Shown: piece after piece, positions 53,590-64,000 of the stretch
Layout of the letters: every line of letters begins with the position of its first letter
How positions within the stretch are numbered: position 1 is the stretch's first letter
NCBI GenBank assembly: GCA_019022495.1
Contig: JAFEKR010000009.1
Span: forward strand, 558,001-622,000
Origin: Epichloe hybrida
Lineage: Eukaryota > Ascomycota > Sordariomycetes > Hypocreales > Clavicipitaceae
Length of the DNA: 64,000 nucleotides
Direction of reading: 5' to 3'
Made by a program: the position numbers and the translations under genes
Notes under the pieces: model-generated
Databases searched by the model: none
Told to the model about the DNA's origin: nothing
The model's input: the letters and a program-made list of their open reading frames with translations, nothing else

Positions 53590-54840
53590 TTTGCTATTTT
53601 TGAAGCGTCAGTTCATGGTATATTCTGGTTATCGAGATGGTGTGGCGAGGGCTGATGGAGCAGGACTTGAATGCGGCCACCGACATGGAGAAAGTGAGCT
53701 TGAGGTGAACTGCTGCCGGACTAACCTTGATATTAGATGATATTAAAACTAGGGTGGAATGAATTCACAGGCAACCAAGGATGATGGGAATTCGAATCGA
53801 GAGCAGTCCTAACGAAAGGCTAGTTGACAATCCCAGCGATAGAAGGGACAAATCAATGAATGCTTGACAACAACAAAGTGCAACAAGGAGAAGCACGTGT
53901 GAGAGCGAAGGTGGTTAAAGGGAGAAGGGCAACAGGCAAAAGTGAGAAGGAGGGTGGGCACTGATGGATATTATTATAGTCAGCCGGCTTCACAGGCTTC
54001 ACATCTTCCAACTCGGCGTCATTCTGCATTTTGCCATGACAACAACCCTCTTGTTTCTTCTTTCTTCTCTTGTTGGTCTGGTCAGATCCATCCCCCCAGC
54101 AAGGACGGCGGCCGTATGGTTCTTGGCTAGCGCCATGTAACTGTATGTAACTCGGCTCACAAAGTGGACAAGGTCATGGAGATCCCCATTTCAGAGATTT
54201 GGGGGGGGGGCTTTTTTCTTGTTTCTGATGGGCGGCGCTGCGCTGCTGGCCTGACACCAACACCCTCGTCTTCGCCTTAGCGCGTTTTCCCTTCCAAGAC
54301 ATTGCATCAAACAAGTGAGTTACTCTCTTCTCCGAGTCGATAACAACAACAAGAAGCCCGGAACGTGAAGCTCGAGAAGTTGGGGACGGAATCCGCGGCA
54401 ATAGTCAGATGACTGACTACAGAATGCCTTCTCGCAAACACAACGCGGGAGTAGAACCGAACCAAATGGAAATGAGAATTCTGCCTCTCTCACTTTCACA
54501 TGCGCTAGCAAAACAAACGCCCCCCCCCCCTCTCCTCAGATTGTCAAGGACGGGTAAAGGTGGCTTGTTTACCCAACCGTCAAAGGCCACCTCGGACCGT
54601 TCTTGACGAAGCTCGATAAAGCTTGGTCGTCTTGATGATGATCCCTTTTGGATTTGATCTAAATGTTCTTTCCTAGCTGCCCCTGAAGAAGCAGCCACTT
54701 TCCGTTGCCCTAACAAGACTCGCTCGCCTCGCGCCTCTCGCCTCTCGCCGGCATGAAGCGTGATGGCGAGGGTGTGAGCCGATGAAACAGCGCTCCATTG
54801 CCATTGGACCGGAATGGTCAGTCGGTGACTGAACCCATTC

Positions 54841-54866
54841 CCAGCCAGCCAGCCAGCCAGCCAGCC
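54841..54866. repeat. (CCAG)n microsatellite, 6.5 units
   Basis: A perfect tetranucleotide run within the gene-less stretch. Confidence 0.9.
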
Positions 54867-55420
54867 TTCTTCGTCTATGTATGTACATACATGTACGTGC
54901 GGCGGCGAGACCAACAAGCTACGGAATTCACGAGCCGCTAGCGATTTTCGCCCCAACTTCGCGATCCTCCTCTGCGGCGGGGTTTCCGCTTCCCGTAGCG
55001 ACTACTCAGAAACAAAAACAAAAGCAAAATCATAAACAAAATCAAGCGCGAATGAATGGGCTGGCAGGAAAGCACAACACTCTCTGTCTTGTGTCCGTGT
55101 CCATTTCCCTCCCCCCCCCCCCGGCCGGTTGAAGATTCGCCAAACCTTGCGCACTCCCTTGTTGCAGAACAAATATTTGTTCAGCGCATTCATCACTGAT
55201 GTTCCCCCCCAATCCATCAACCAACCCATCAACCAACCCATCGACCCCTCATCGACCCGCATCGACCTCATCGACCCACTGTCACAGGGAACCACCCATG
55301 TCGTCCAGCCGGGCCATGCCCCCCGAACAGGTCCAATGGCCGTGCATGAAACTCACCCTTGTCAGCCAAGAAAGCCGACGACGAGCCCATCCCCCCACCC
55401 TATTGTTGCGGACCAGGCTG

Positions 55421-55468
55421 TGTGTGCATACGTACATGTGTGCATACGTACATGTGTGCATACGTACA
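55421..55468. repeat. Three perfect tandem copies of a 16-bp unit
   Basis: The unit is TGTGTGCATACGTACA, repeated three times without mismatch and followed by a partial TATGTACA. Each unit contains the palindrome-like TACGTA. Confidence 0.92.
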
Positions 55469-58400
55469 TATGTACAGTACGGTAATCCGTAGATCTGTAC
55501 ATGGCCATCGCTTTGGAGATATCGCCCGGAGCTGGCTGCTGACTACTCTTGATACGTACGTGGCCCAGACTCTGGCTTGGCAGAACGAAAAGTCGAGCAG
55601 TAAGTTTTTCGTCAGGACATTGCGTCGGTTGGCGGTAGATGAGATGAACAAATAAATTTATTTCCTAGTCGTACATATTCTCATCTGCCCACGTGCTCGC
55701 TTACGGTCAGCCTCAAACTTTAACAATGCGCAAATTTCAACAAGCCAATCTGTGACTAGGCCGTAGCCTTGTGCATGTACAGGAGAAGCTTCCGATGTTG
55801 ACAAGATTAAAACCCGTGCCCAAGTGCAGCGATAGTACATGCAGTCTGTATCCGAGGATTCATGGGATTTTCACAAGAGTTCATTGATGAAAAGACTACA
55901 AATTGGGCTGGACCTATTCCAGGGAATGGAGCTAAGTAGTGACGATTCAAGAGCGAATACTCCGTACTCCGTAGGTGATTGGCTACTATACGTCAAGGTA
56001 ACCCACAGAATTCAGCTTTCACCGTCAAATCATCATAAATTGTTCGTCTGTCCCGCCCCCCCCCGATTCGATCGTCTCGGTTGGGAACGGAAACTGCGTA
56101 CTCGACGAATTTTCACGACAAGACATGGCGCATCGAACCAATTCATTGCTTCGTATTTTCTTGTCCCTTTCATGTTGGCGGAACTCGGTGGTCACTCTGC
56201 TTTAGCAGCGATGCGAAATTGACCTATATGATTGATTGGTCAGACCTGGGACAAGATGAAAGAAGTTTGAGTCCGAATAGCCCGTCGTGGGCATCGTCGC
56301 TAGAGCAAGTACTTCACACGTGAGGCGGCAAGGTGATGAGGGCGCCCCGACTTGTCAACGACCTTGTCTGTCTGTTGAGGTGGAGAATGGATCATGTAAT
56401 CCGTAGTCGGAACATTGTCTTGTTATTATGACGCGCGCGCTCGATCTCAGGTGATCTGGTCCGAACGGCCGTTGGCAACGGTTTGGGCCGGGCTTCGTGG
56501 CTGGTTGTTGGCCAACTTGGCGAGATGCTACAGTGACAGTGTACATATTAATAAATTAATAGCTGCCGGGCTTGCCGGGAGTGGTCATTTGAGGGCGGGC
56601 AGCCCGGCGGCCGGCTTATTAGTGGCTTGAGCACTGAGCACAGCGCCAGAGCTTGCCTTCTGCAGCGCTTCATCGCGCGGCCCCACCGCTGTAGACCTCC
56701 CCCCCTCCCCCCTGGGCGGCCCTGGCTCGGCTCACAAGGTCGCCTCCAGTGCTAGCAGAGTCTGCAGGGGCGAGTTGGGGACGGGGGGCTCAAGTTGTAC
56801 TCCGTACATGTACAAGTGAAGCTGGTTAAGCCGGCCATGGCCAGACAGACACTATATATATTCAATGTCCACGGTTTACTTAATTACTTCCGTACCGAGT
56901 AAACACAAAGTATCTTCACTTCCTCGACCCCCCCTCCCCCTCCCCTTTTTCTTTTCCTTTCTTTCCTTTTTATTCAACGATATTAGATCCAAAGTCAAAA
57001 AATACCGGACCCCCATGTAGGGTGAAACCGTCGGCCGTCGACAAGGCACAGCCCAGTCAGTCAGTCGGTCCCGTTGTCTTGCATGCCCGTGTTCCGAATT
57101 GTCTCGTCGTTTGTTGTCGATGGTTGTCAAGCAAGCACCATACCATCCTCGAATCTTACTGCAATTCACTCACGATAAAAAAGAAAAAAAAAAAGAAAGG
57201 GCTGAAAAGTTGGTTTGAATAAAACATCCGGGTCGCCGGGGCGTCCGGTGGGGAAAATTCCATCGCATTTGCCATTCTGCATCGATGCCCCCCTCATTTG
57301 GCCAACATGGCTCTTCACGAGACAATCTCTTTTGGTTTTGCACTGTCCTTAATTAGCCAGCTGTCGATCTAGCCGCCAGGTCCTACCTCTAGCGCGGGAG
57401 CTTGCCGGCTGTGAGGAACGCAGGCATTGTTGAGAAGAAGAAGAAAAAACTGAAAGACAAGTTGGCGTGCGTCATGATTTGATCTGATGCATCTTCGGGT
57501 AGGATCTGCATTCCAATGCGAGCGTCGAGCATCACGTTGACTTGGCGGCTTTGGGCGAGGGGGCTGGGCGGGGGATGGCTTGCAAGTTGGTGATTGATTA
57601 CGAACAAGTTCAATACGATGAGTATGAGAATGACGAGATTCCGGTGTAGGGTAAGCTCCTGGTGGCTTTGGATTACCCGGGATTGAAGACTGCTAGCAGC
57701 TGTTGCTGCGTAGAGTAGGGGTCACGAACGCTGACCGCCTGCCTCGGCCTTGTCGTCTGCATGTTGACAAATCATCTAATCGAAGCCCGTCGGGACCTTC
57801 TCCATCAAGCTAGTCGGTCGTGCCACCATCCCCATTGTTTTTATTATATCCCCCATCCATATCAACGCGCGGACAATGTTTAGATCCTGTTAATATCCCG
57901 CGGATCCTACGCTACGGCGCTTGTGCATCGCATTCCGTCGAGGCCTAAACGACGGAAGAGCTTGACCTCCGCTCAGTAGTGCCGTCGTGTCAACGATTAG
58001 GATTTCCAGTTCTGGTCTCTTTTGCCCCTCGATAAGTGCGGTTCAACGCGCCCAATCTGGCAGGTCGGCTTGTTCGCTTCTCCCCCCCCATGCCATTTGC
58101 AGTTGCCCCGACTTCGGACGAATGATGTATATTCACCATGGCCAAATGTCGAATGAATGAAGGAAGGACTCGTGGGGGGGGGGGGAAGGGGGGGATCCGT
58201 CACAGATTGATCCGTCGACGGCCTCATGCGAATGCCATTGTATACCGGATAGATCAAGTGCAGTCCCCCCTATATTCAAAATTCACCGAATGGACAGTTT
58301 TTGACGGCGTCGGTCCACTTCGTCAAGTGCAAGTGTGAACGGACGAACCATGCATGTTTTCGAGAGAGCCCCCAGACTACTCAGGAAGTCAGGACAGCCA

Positions 58401-58807
58401 TATCTGGTGGTCAACCTTGTTCCGAACAGTCGCCTGGTTTTTCTTCGTGCAAAAGCCAACTGTGCCGTTTCTGCAGACGAATCCATTCCAAGAAAGCGAC
58501 AAGGACGCAGTTGGCGGGCGCCGTCTCGCTCACCTTCCTATCTCGAACGACGTCTTCTGACCCCGTATTCGCCATGAGATTTGGAAATACGGGGTGAACC
58601 GGTAGTAACATCGGAGCACAAGTGTTAGTGGGAGTTTCGGGCGGGTCAGCATGACCCGGAAAGGATCACGACGGCTCGGTCGTGAGTAGACCAAAAGGGA
58701 AGCTCGAAACTCGCGATATCGCTTGGCAACGAACGAGCTTTACCATTCAGCCTGCGCCTGCGCCTGCACCAAGTCGGTCGACACTTTCGGGCAGGATTCC
58801 CATTCAT

Positions 58808-58831
58808 GTATATATATATATATATATATAA
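58808..58831. repeat. (TA)n run upstream of the fungalysin gene
   Basis: A TA repeat ending in TATAAATA lies about 165 nt before the metalloproteinase start codon. It could serve as an extended TATA element, though the distance is long. Confidence 0.75.
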
Positions 58832-58995
58832 ATACATGGATTCACGATGGTGCCCATCAAGATTAAAAGGCAGAAAAAAGTTGTAGAAGCAGACTCAAAC
58901 CCTGCCGGGCAGCATTTGATAAAGTTCACTCTGGAACAAAGAATACCGCCCCGTCCTTTTTTTTTTTCTTTCTCTTATACTTTTGATCATCCGTC

Positions 58996-60942
58996 ATGAA
59001 GGCTGCTCTTCTTGGCCTCACAGGCCTGGTCACCCATGTGCTGGCCCATCCCGAGAGACGTCACGCCAACGACGTCTCTCTCTCCAAGCGCGGCGTGGAC
59101 TTGAGCAAGTTCCGCATGCCCCAACTCCTCACAGAGTACACTGCTTCCAACAAGGCCAAGTCCCAGGCAGCCGTCAGCGCCATCCACAAGCGAGGAGACT
59201 ACGTCGGAGCTGCCCGGCAGCTTGTCAAGACCATTGCTCCTGGTGCCGAGTTCCGCGTCGTCGACGACCACTACGTTGGTTCTGACGGCCTCGCCCACGT
59301 CAATTTCAGGCAGACCCTCCACGGCATCGACATTGACAATGCCGACTTCAACGTCAACGTCAGCCCCGACGGCACCATCTTTTCCTACGGGACCAGCTTC
59401 TACAAGGGCGAGGCCCCCAGGGAGAGCCCGCTCACCAAGCGAGCGTTCACTGATCCCGCTGCCGCCCTGAAGGGTGTCGTCGATGTCCTCGGTCTTCCGG
59501 TCCAGGCCAAGGATGCCAGGGCCGAGTCCAAGCAGGGCGAGGAAAAGGAGACGTATTATACCTTCAAGGGAACCCAGGGTGCCGTCAGTGACCCCGAGGC
59601 CAAGCTGGTGTACCTCGGCAAGAGCGACGGCTCCCTCGGCCTGACCTGGAGAGTTGAGACGGACGTCATGGACAACTGGCTGCTGACCTACATCGATGCC
59701 GACAACAGCAAGACGGTCCACGGCGTTGTCGACTACGTGTCCGACCTTGCCGCCACGATGCGAGTTTACCCCTGGACCGTGGACTCTCCCGATCAAGGCC
59801 GCCGCTCCGTCCAGGCCGACCCGTGGAACGTCGACAGCTCCCCCTTCACCTGGTTCGGCGACGGATCCAACAACTACACCACTCTCTGGGGCAACAACGC
59901 CGTTGCCCAGACCAACCACGACGGCCACGACAACGTCGACGACTACCGGGGCAGCTACCGCCCGGAATCCACCAGCCGCAAGTTCGAGTACAAGTACTCC
60001 CCGGGCCAGTCCGACAACAAGAGCGACTACCAGGATGCCTCCATCACCCAGCTCTTCTACACCGCCAACACCTACCACGACCTGCTCAACGCCCTGGGCT
60101 TCAACGAGGCCGCCGGCAACTTCCAGGCCAACAACAACGGCAGGGGAGGCAAGGGCGACGACCTCGTCGTCCTCAACGCCCAAGACGGCGACGGCACAAA
60201 CAACGCCGACTTTGCCACCCCTCCCGACGGCCGCCGCGCCCGCATGAGAATGTACATGTGGACCAAGACCACGCCCAACCGCGACTGCGCCTTCAACGCC
60301 GACGTGGTTCTGCACGAGTACACCCACGGCCTCTCGGAGCGTCTGACCGGCGGACCCGCCAACTCGGCCTGCCTCACGACCCTCGAGTCCGGAGGCATGG
60401 GGGAGGGATGGTCCGACTTCATGGCCGCCGCCGTCCTCGTCAAGCCCGCCGACACGCGCGCCGCCGACTTCCCCATGGCCGCCTGGATATCCAACAACCC
60501 GGCGGGCATCCGGTCCTACCCTTACTCCACCAGCATCAAGACCAACCCCCACACCTACGGCGCCGCCAACAAGATGGACGACGTCCACAAAGTGGGCGAG
60601 ATCTGGGCCAACACCCTCTACGAAGTCTTCTGGAACCTCGTCGACAAGCACGGCAACACGGCCGACAAGTACCCCTCCACCAAAAACGGCACCGGCGTCC
60701 CCACCGACGGCCGCTTCCTCGCCATGAAGATTGTCATGGGCGGCATGGCCATCCAGCCATGCCGCCCGAACATGGTGTCTGCCCGCGACGCCATCATCGA
60801 CTCGGACAAGCAGCTCACCCGCGGTGCCAACAAGTACGAGCTCTGGAAGGGCTTTGCCAAGAGCGGCCTCGGCATCGGCGCCGCGTTCAACGACGGCGGC
60901 GAAAATCGTGTCGAGGACTTTACCCTCCCGTCTGGCTGCTGA
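58996..60942 (+). CDS. MEP: Secreted fungalysin metalloproteinase (peptidase family M36)
   Basis: This intronless gene encodes 648 aa as a prepropeptide. The signal peptide is about residues 1-17 (MKAALLGLTGLVTHVLA). The FTP-containing propeptide runs to about residue 250, where the mature enzyme should begin near ATMRVYPW. The zinc site is HEYTH, with His440, catalytic Glu441 and His444, and the third ligand Glu470 in GGMGEGWSDFMA. These spacings match family M36. A fungalysin-type end (RVEDFTLPSGC) closes the protein. Family enzymes are secreted endopeptidases with broad specificity, used in nutrition and in several pathogens in host tissue degradation. Absence of introns and strongly C-biased codons suggest high expression. 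A 554-codon antisense frame is a by-product of that bias. Confidence 0.97.
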   Translation: MKAALLGLTGLVTHVLAHPERRHANDVSLSKRGVDLSKFRMPQLLTEYTASNKAKSQAAVSAIHKRGDYVGAARQLVKTIAPGAEFRVVDDHYVGSDGLAHVNFRQTLHGIDIDNADFNVNVSPDGTIFSYGTSFYKGEAPRESPLTKRAFTDPAAALKGVVDVLGLPVQAKDARAESKQGEEKETYYTFKGTQGAVSDPEAKLVYLGKSDGSLGLTWRVETDVMDNWLLTYIDADNSKTVHGVVDYVSDLAATMRVYPWTVDSPDQGRRSVQADPWNVDSSPFTWFGDGSNNYTTLWGNNAVAQTNHDGHDNVDDYRGSYRPESTSRKFEYKYSPGQSDNKSDYQDASITQLFYTANTYHDLLNALGFNEAAGNFQANNNGRGGKGDDLVVLNAQDGDGTNNADFATPPDGRRARMRMYMWTKTTPNRDCAFNADVVLHEYTHGLSERLTGGPANSACLTTLESGGMGEGWSDFMAAAVLVKPADTRAADFPMAAWISNNPAGIRSYPYSTSIKTNPHTYGAANKMDDVHKVGEIWANTLYEVFWNLVDKHGNTADKYPSTKNGTGVPTDGRFLAMKIVMGGMAIQPCRPNMVSARDAIIDSDKQLTRGANKYELWKGFAKSGLGIGAAFNDGGENRVEDFTLPSGC

Positions 60943-61549
60943 GGGGTGAGGGGTTTGGCCGAATGACTTGCTTCAAAACATGACAACCACTCATGGCAGC
61001 ATGAGAAGAAAAGTATTGCATCTTGGTTTCCATCAAGACGTGTTTTCTTCTTCTTCTTCTTCTTGTTCTATTTTTGTTCTGTCAGCGATTGAGCAGAAGC
61101 ATGGATTTGCAGGGGGTAGTTGGTTGATTTGATTTTTCGATTCTTCTTGTTTGAAACAAAAGACACCCTGTATACTTCCGTATATGTCTTGTATATATTC
61201 TTCTTTTTCCTCACCCTCATGAATCGTATATACTAAGTCAATGCCATGTACATGCATACCATGCCGTGTCTCGCTTCGCGTCATATGTGAATGGTACCTC
61301 CTATTGCTTTACTTTGCAGCCCTCGGGTGTACGGAGTATGCTGCGCACACAGATTGATAGGTCAGTCTGCCACACACAAAGGCGTAGATCAAATCATTTC
61401 GCATCGTCATGCGACCGCCCTTTTGTTTCATATGCTCACAACATTACATTAATCGACGATGAAATAATACCCGTGTTCTAACTCATCTCTTTTTACATGA
61501 ATCCGCATCTCATATATGGGGGAACCTGCCTCAGAAGGGCAAATCGAAA
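60943..61549. other. Intergenic region between convergent genes
   Basis: A CTT run (61045-61062) lies in the 3' flank of the metalloproteinase gene, and one TACGGAGTA lies at 61330-61338. No gene is seen. Confidence 0.6.
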
Positions 61550-63377
61550 TCATCTCTTTGAAAGTCTCTTGAGGATGTTCCTCAGCTTCCACTTTCCCAT
61601 CGGGCCGGCAGCCTCGTCCGCACCGACCAATCTCCTTACGAGGATGTTGTACAGTCCTCCAAAGGCTAGCGCGATGGCCGTGGACGTGAAGATGATGACG
61701 TTGTATGGCATGCTGAAGTCTGGCGTGGGGAGGTAGAGGAGCAGACTTGTGGTGCGCAGGTTCATGACGCTTGGTTCCAGAGTGCGGATGATGGCGGCGG
61801 CGACATCGAAGCCGCGATTCGCGTCGGGAGGGTACTCGGTGTAACGTAGAATGGCCTTTTCAAAGTCGTACGTGAGGAATACTGTGCACCGGGGGGGGAT
61901 GCGCATCTGCAGCTCGAGTTGGGTGCCGCGGGTGCGGTCGAGGGCTGGCCGGTAGTGGATTTCTTTGATGAGGGATGAGAAGCTCGAGTCTGGCCCGGCA
62001 GAGGTGGAGATGCGGGTGGACAGAGTATGGAGGAAGACGCGCATGAACCAGGGCAGAGACTCGAGGTATACGAATTCAACCTCGTACGGGTTCGGGTTGG
62101 TGAGAATGGCCTGCACGCCGCCGTGTTGCTGGCCTTGGCCCGTGAAGCTGCGCTCCGCGTAGAGTAGAGGCCGGATGGGCCGGACCAAATCCTTGGAAGC
62201 CTCTTCTGGCGTCTTGGCCTCGGATTTCGGAAGGACGAGGGCGAACTCGCTGTCCGATGGGAAGGTGTAGCACCGGGACATGCCGTCATTTGTCTTGATC
62301 TCCTTGGATCCGTCAGATGCGTGGACAGCACGGGAATCGGGAACCTGCAAGCAGACAGGGGGCACGCTCGAGTCTGCAAGAGGACAGGTCCCCTTCATGG
62401 GTCGACCAAAGATCTGAGAGAGCGTCCAGTCTTGGTTGTTGAGATGGTCGGCTGGGAAGCAGTGAGAGTCATCATGGTAGGGCTTGGACGTGTCGCAGAT
62501 GAGTTCGTGGTTCGGTGGCGGTCTTGGGATGGGATTGTCTGTAGATTTGTGTGTCAGTAGTGAATGAACACGTGGAATTTCATCATTAGAGGTTCGACGC
62601 CGGGCTTTTCTTCTTCTCTTTCTTACCTCTGGGTCTCTTGGATCGTTCAACGTCCATAACCATATCTATTGTCTGCTCCATCTGCAACACGCATTTACCA
62701 TTCTGGTCGCAAAGTGGCTTCACATCAATGGCCATGCTTTGAAAGGACGAATCGAATAATTTATGTCCATCCAGTAAGCTCGCAATACCCGCCTTCCCAT
62801 GACAAGGCAATAGTTTGAGAAAGGGTGTCAAGTTCTCGGTGCACACCACCTCGTGTGGCAGAACGCCGTGTAGTAGTCTCGTATTTGCCAAGGCATCATT
62901 CGTATGATGGCCCTCGGGTTGGAAGGACAGCGCCGGTCTGATTGTCCTTGTTTCATCGATAAAGTTGAGGCTCGCGCAGAACAGCCCTGAAAGGGCGTTT
63001 GTCAGCGTCAGCCAATTCTCGTCTGCTTGTTTGTCGGTCTTGGCATCCATCCAAGCCCATAATTCCACACCCGTGCCGCCCTCCTTGGTGCCGTCCCAGG
63101 GCCGAGCCCCCCAGTTCTCTGCATCCCAGCGTCCCAGTGTAAATCTCAGATGTAGTTCGCGTGTGCCCGCATATTCGAGAATTTGACCCAGCGATCGGGG
63201 GAATAACCGGTAGTTATGGGCTTCAAAGTCCGCTATCGAAGTGTTGGATTTGAAATTGAAGCTCGCAAGAAGCTGGGAGAGCGGCAAAGGGCGCAAAGTA
63301 AGCTGCTCGTGATAGTCGGCGGCCGCAACGAGCCCGGGAACGAGAGATGCCAGCAGCGGCGCCAGCCACGGAAACAT
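61550..63377 (-). CDS. GPI16: GPI transamidase subunit Gpi16 / PIG-T
   Basis: Exons 63377-62627 and 62538-61550 (88-nt intron) encode 579 aa. A signal peptide (MFPWLAPLLASLVPGLVAA) is followed by the family opening YHEQLTLRPLPLSQLLASFN and the block ELHLRFTLGRWDAENWG. Later conserved stretches are TYDFEKAILRYTEYPPDANR and RGFDVAAAIIRTL. One C-terminal transmembrane helix (VIIFTSTAIALAFGGLYNIL) ends in a short basic cytosolic tail (KWKLRNILKRLSKR). Gpi16/PIG-T is a lumenal subunit of the ER GPI-transamidase and is disulphide-linked to the catalytic subunit Gpi8. Length and topology are normal. It would serve GPI-anchored wall proteins. Confidence 0.95.
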
Positions 63378-63974
63378 GATTTATGTAGGGGAAAGTGTGC
63401 AATGCGGGCGGAAGGCTTGGGAGTAAGCGGGGAAATGTGACAAGTAAAGTAGATGAAGGAATATAAAAGGGAAAAGAAACAAGGACCAAGAAGCTCCGAT
63501 ATCGTAAAAGAAAGAAAGACAGAAGGTCAGGATGACGAGGCTACCTGCACATTTCCAGCTAAAAGGACATCTCAGCGTTGGATGCGTCGTGAAAAGATGG
63601 CGGACCGAGCTCCCTCCATGAGTTTATCGCGAAGAACCAGACTGACCCTCGCTCTCGACAAGTCAAGAGGCGAGGCGCGGCCCTGGATGGACTTGGAAGC
63701 GACGAGCAGGAACGTGGATCCCCATCGGGCGGTGACAGACGGCAAAATGAGTACCGCAATTCAATCAGACTTGGCAGCGACTTGGAGCTTCGAAGGCCAA
63801 CTTTCAGTGCCAAACAATTCTTCACTCCTCCGTCCTCACATTCTCGTGTAGCTCTCGCAGAAACCCTCCGGTCCTCCGGTCTCAATTATAAGAAAATAAA
63901 AGAATAAACTACTACTCGATAACTCGAGCAATCGCGACAAAGGAGAGGTGCCGCCGGCGACAACAAGTTTAAAC
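63378..63974. other. Divergent promoter region between GPI16 and the gene at the right edge
   Basis: Nothing gene-like is supported; overlapping frames on both strands at 63453-63885 have no recognisable features. The stretch just before 63975 is AT-rich and then purine-rich, like a fungal leader. Confidence 0.55.
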
Positions 63975-64000
63975 ATGGCCGCCGAGCAAAGAAAGCTGCT
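63975..64000 (+). CDS. Start of a probable LUC7 gene (U1 snRNP component), cut by the window edge
   Basis: Only the first eight codons are inside the window: MAAEQRKL. In my memory of filamentous-fungal genomes this N-terminus belongs to Luc7, a zinc-finger protein of the U1 snRNP that helps 5' splice-site choice. The ATG has a good context (AAACATGG). With so few residues the identification is tentative. Confidence 0.4.

Larger units (their letters stand above)
53590..58995. other. 5.4-kb stretch without recognisable genes between two secreted-protein genes
   Basis: Neither strand shows an ORF with convincing coding character. The stretch is patchy: C runs (54522-54531, 55111-55123, 56700-56712), CCAG repeats, CAACCAACCCAT-like words (55215-55245), a 16-bp tandem repeat, TACTCCGTA motifs at 55958-55973 and 56798-56807, a G-rich block (58175-58193) and a TA run near the metalloproteinase gene. 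It includes both divergent promoters. It may hold non-coding RNAs or small species-specific genes that cannot be seen by eye. Confidence 0.55.

Noticed and set aside
55421..55468. CRISPR-like array
   Set aside because: The repeats are directly adjacent without spacers, and the genome is fungal; it is a simple tandem repeat.
58987..60651. 554-codon minus-strand frame antisense to the metalloproteinase gene
   Set aside because: It is Gly/Val/Asp-rich nonsense produced by the C-biased third positions of the sense gene, and the sense frame is an unmistakable M36 peptidase.
59823..60983. 386-codon alternative-frame ORF overlapping the metalloproteinase gene
   Set aside because: Arg/Gln/His-rich composition is typical of the +1 frame of a GC-rich gene.

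Overview
The window is nuclear DNA of a filamentous ascomycete (Pezizomycotina, probably Sordariomycetes/Hypocreales). Introns are short (about 55-260 nt) with GT-AG borders. Genes lie on both strands without operons, and coding GC is high with GC-rich third positions. The gene set is typical of that group: fungalysin metalloproteinase, HsbA-like and PIR cell-wall proteins, Blm10, Hul4, Rei1, Gpi16. The species is not determinable from the sequence alone.

Layout. Positions 1-6.5 kb hold a partial coiled-coil gene, a long LYR-motif mitochondrial protein and an unrecognised fungal protein. Positions 7.4-13.5 kb hold the proteasome activator Blm10/PA200. Positions 15-25.7 kb hold a secreted HsbA-like protein, a probably decaying membrane-protein gene, an Srp40/Nopp140-type nucleolar protein, a C3HC zinc-finger protein (Rsm1/NIPA type), a mitochondrial EngB-type GTPase and an ALKBH1-type dioxygenase. 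Positions 26-30.2 kb hold a HECT ubiquitin ligase (Hul4/E6AP type). Positions 30.8-40.3 kb look like an accessory island: an internally deleted flavin-dependent halogenase, an unknown small ORF, a broken short-chain dehydrogenase, an unrecognised two-exon gene and a probable solo LTR. The conserved Rei1 gene and a membrane-anchored Cys-rich surface protein sit inside that island. Positions 40.3-52 kb hold a LysM membrane protein, importin Kap123, a Tapt1/Emp65 membrane protein, a dienelactone hydrolase and a U1-type zinc-finger splicing protein. Positions 52.4-64 kb hold a PIR cell-wall protein, a 5.4-kb stretch without recognisable genes, a fungalysin, the GPI-transamidase subunit Gpi16/PIG-T, and the first codons of a probable Luc7 gene at the right edge.

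The genes do not form one pathway. Protein quality control (Blm10, Hul4), ribosome assembly and transport (Rei1, Srp40, Kap123), and the cell surface (PIR, HsbA, Gpi16, LysM, fungalysin) are the recurring themes. The observations most worth a second look are three. The final Blm10 intron has two acceptors 5 nt apart that would include or remove the proteasome-docking tail. A deleted halogenase still keeps an open, spliceable frame. A short palindrome-like motif (TACGGAGTA) is strongly over-represented and was found only between genes.

All exon borders were placed by eye from splice consensus, frame continuity and remembered family sequence. No database search was run.
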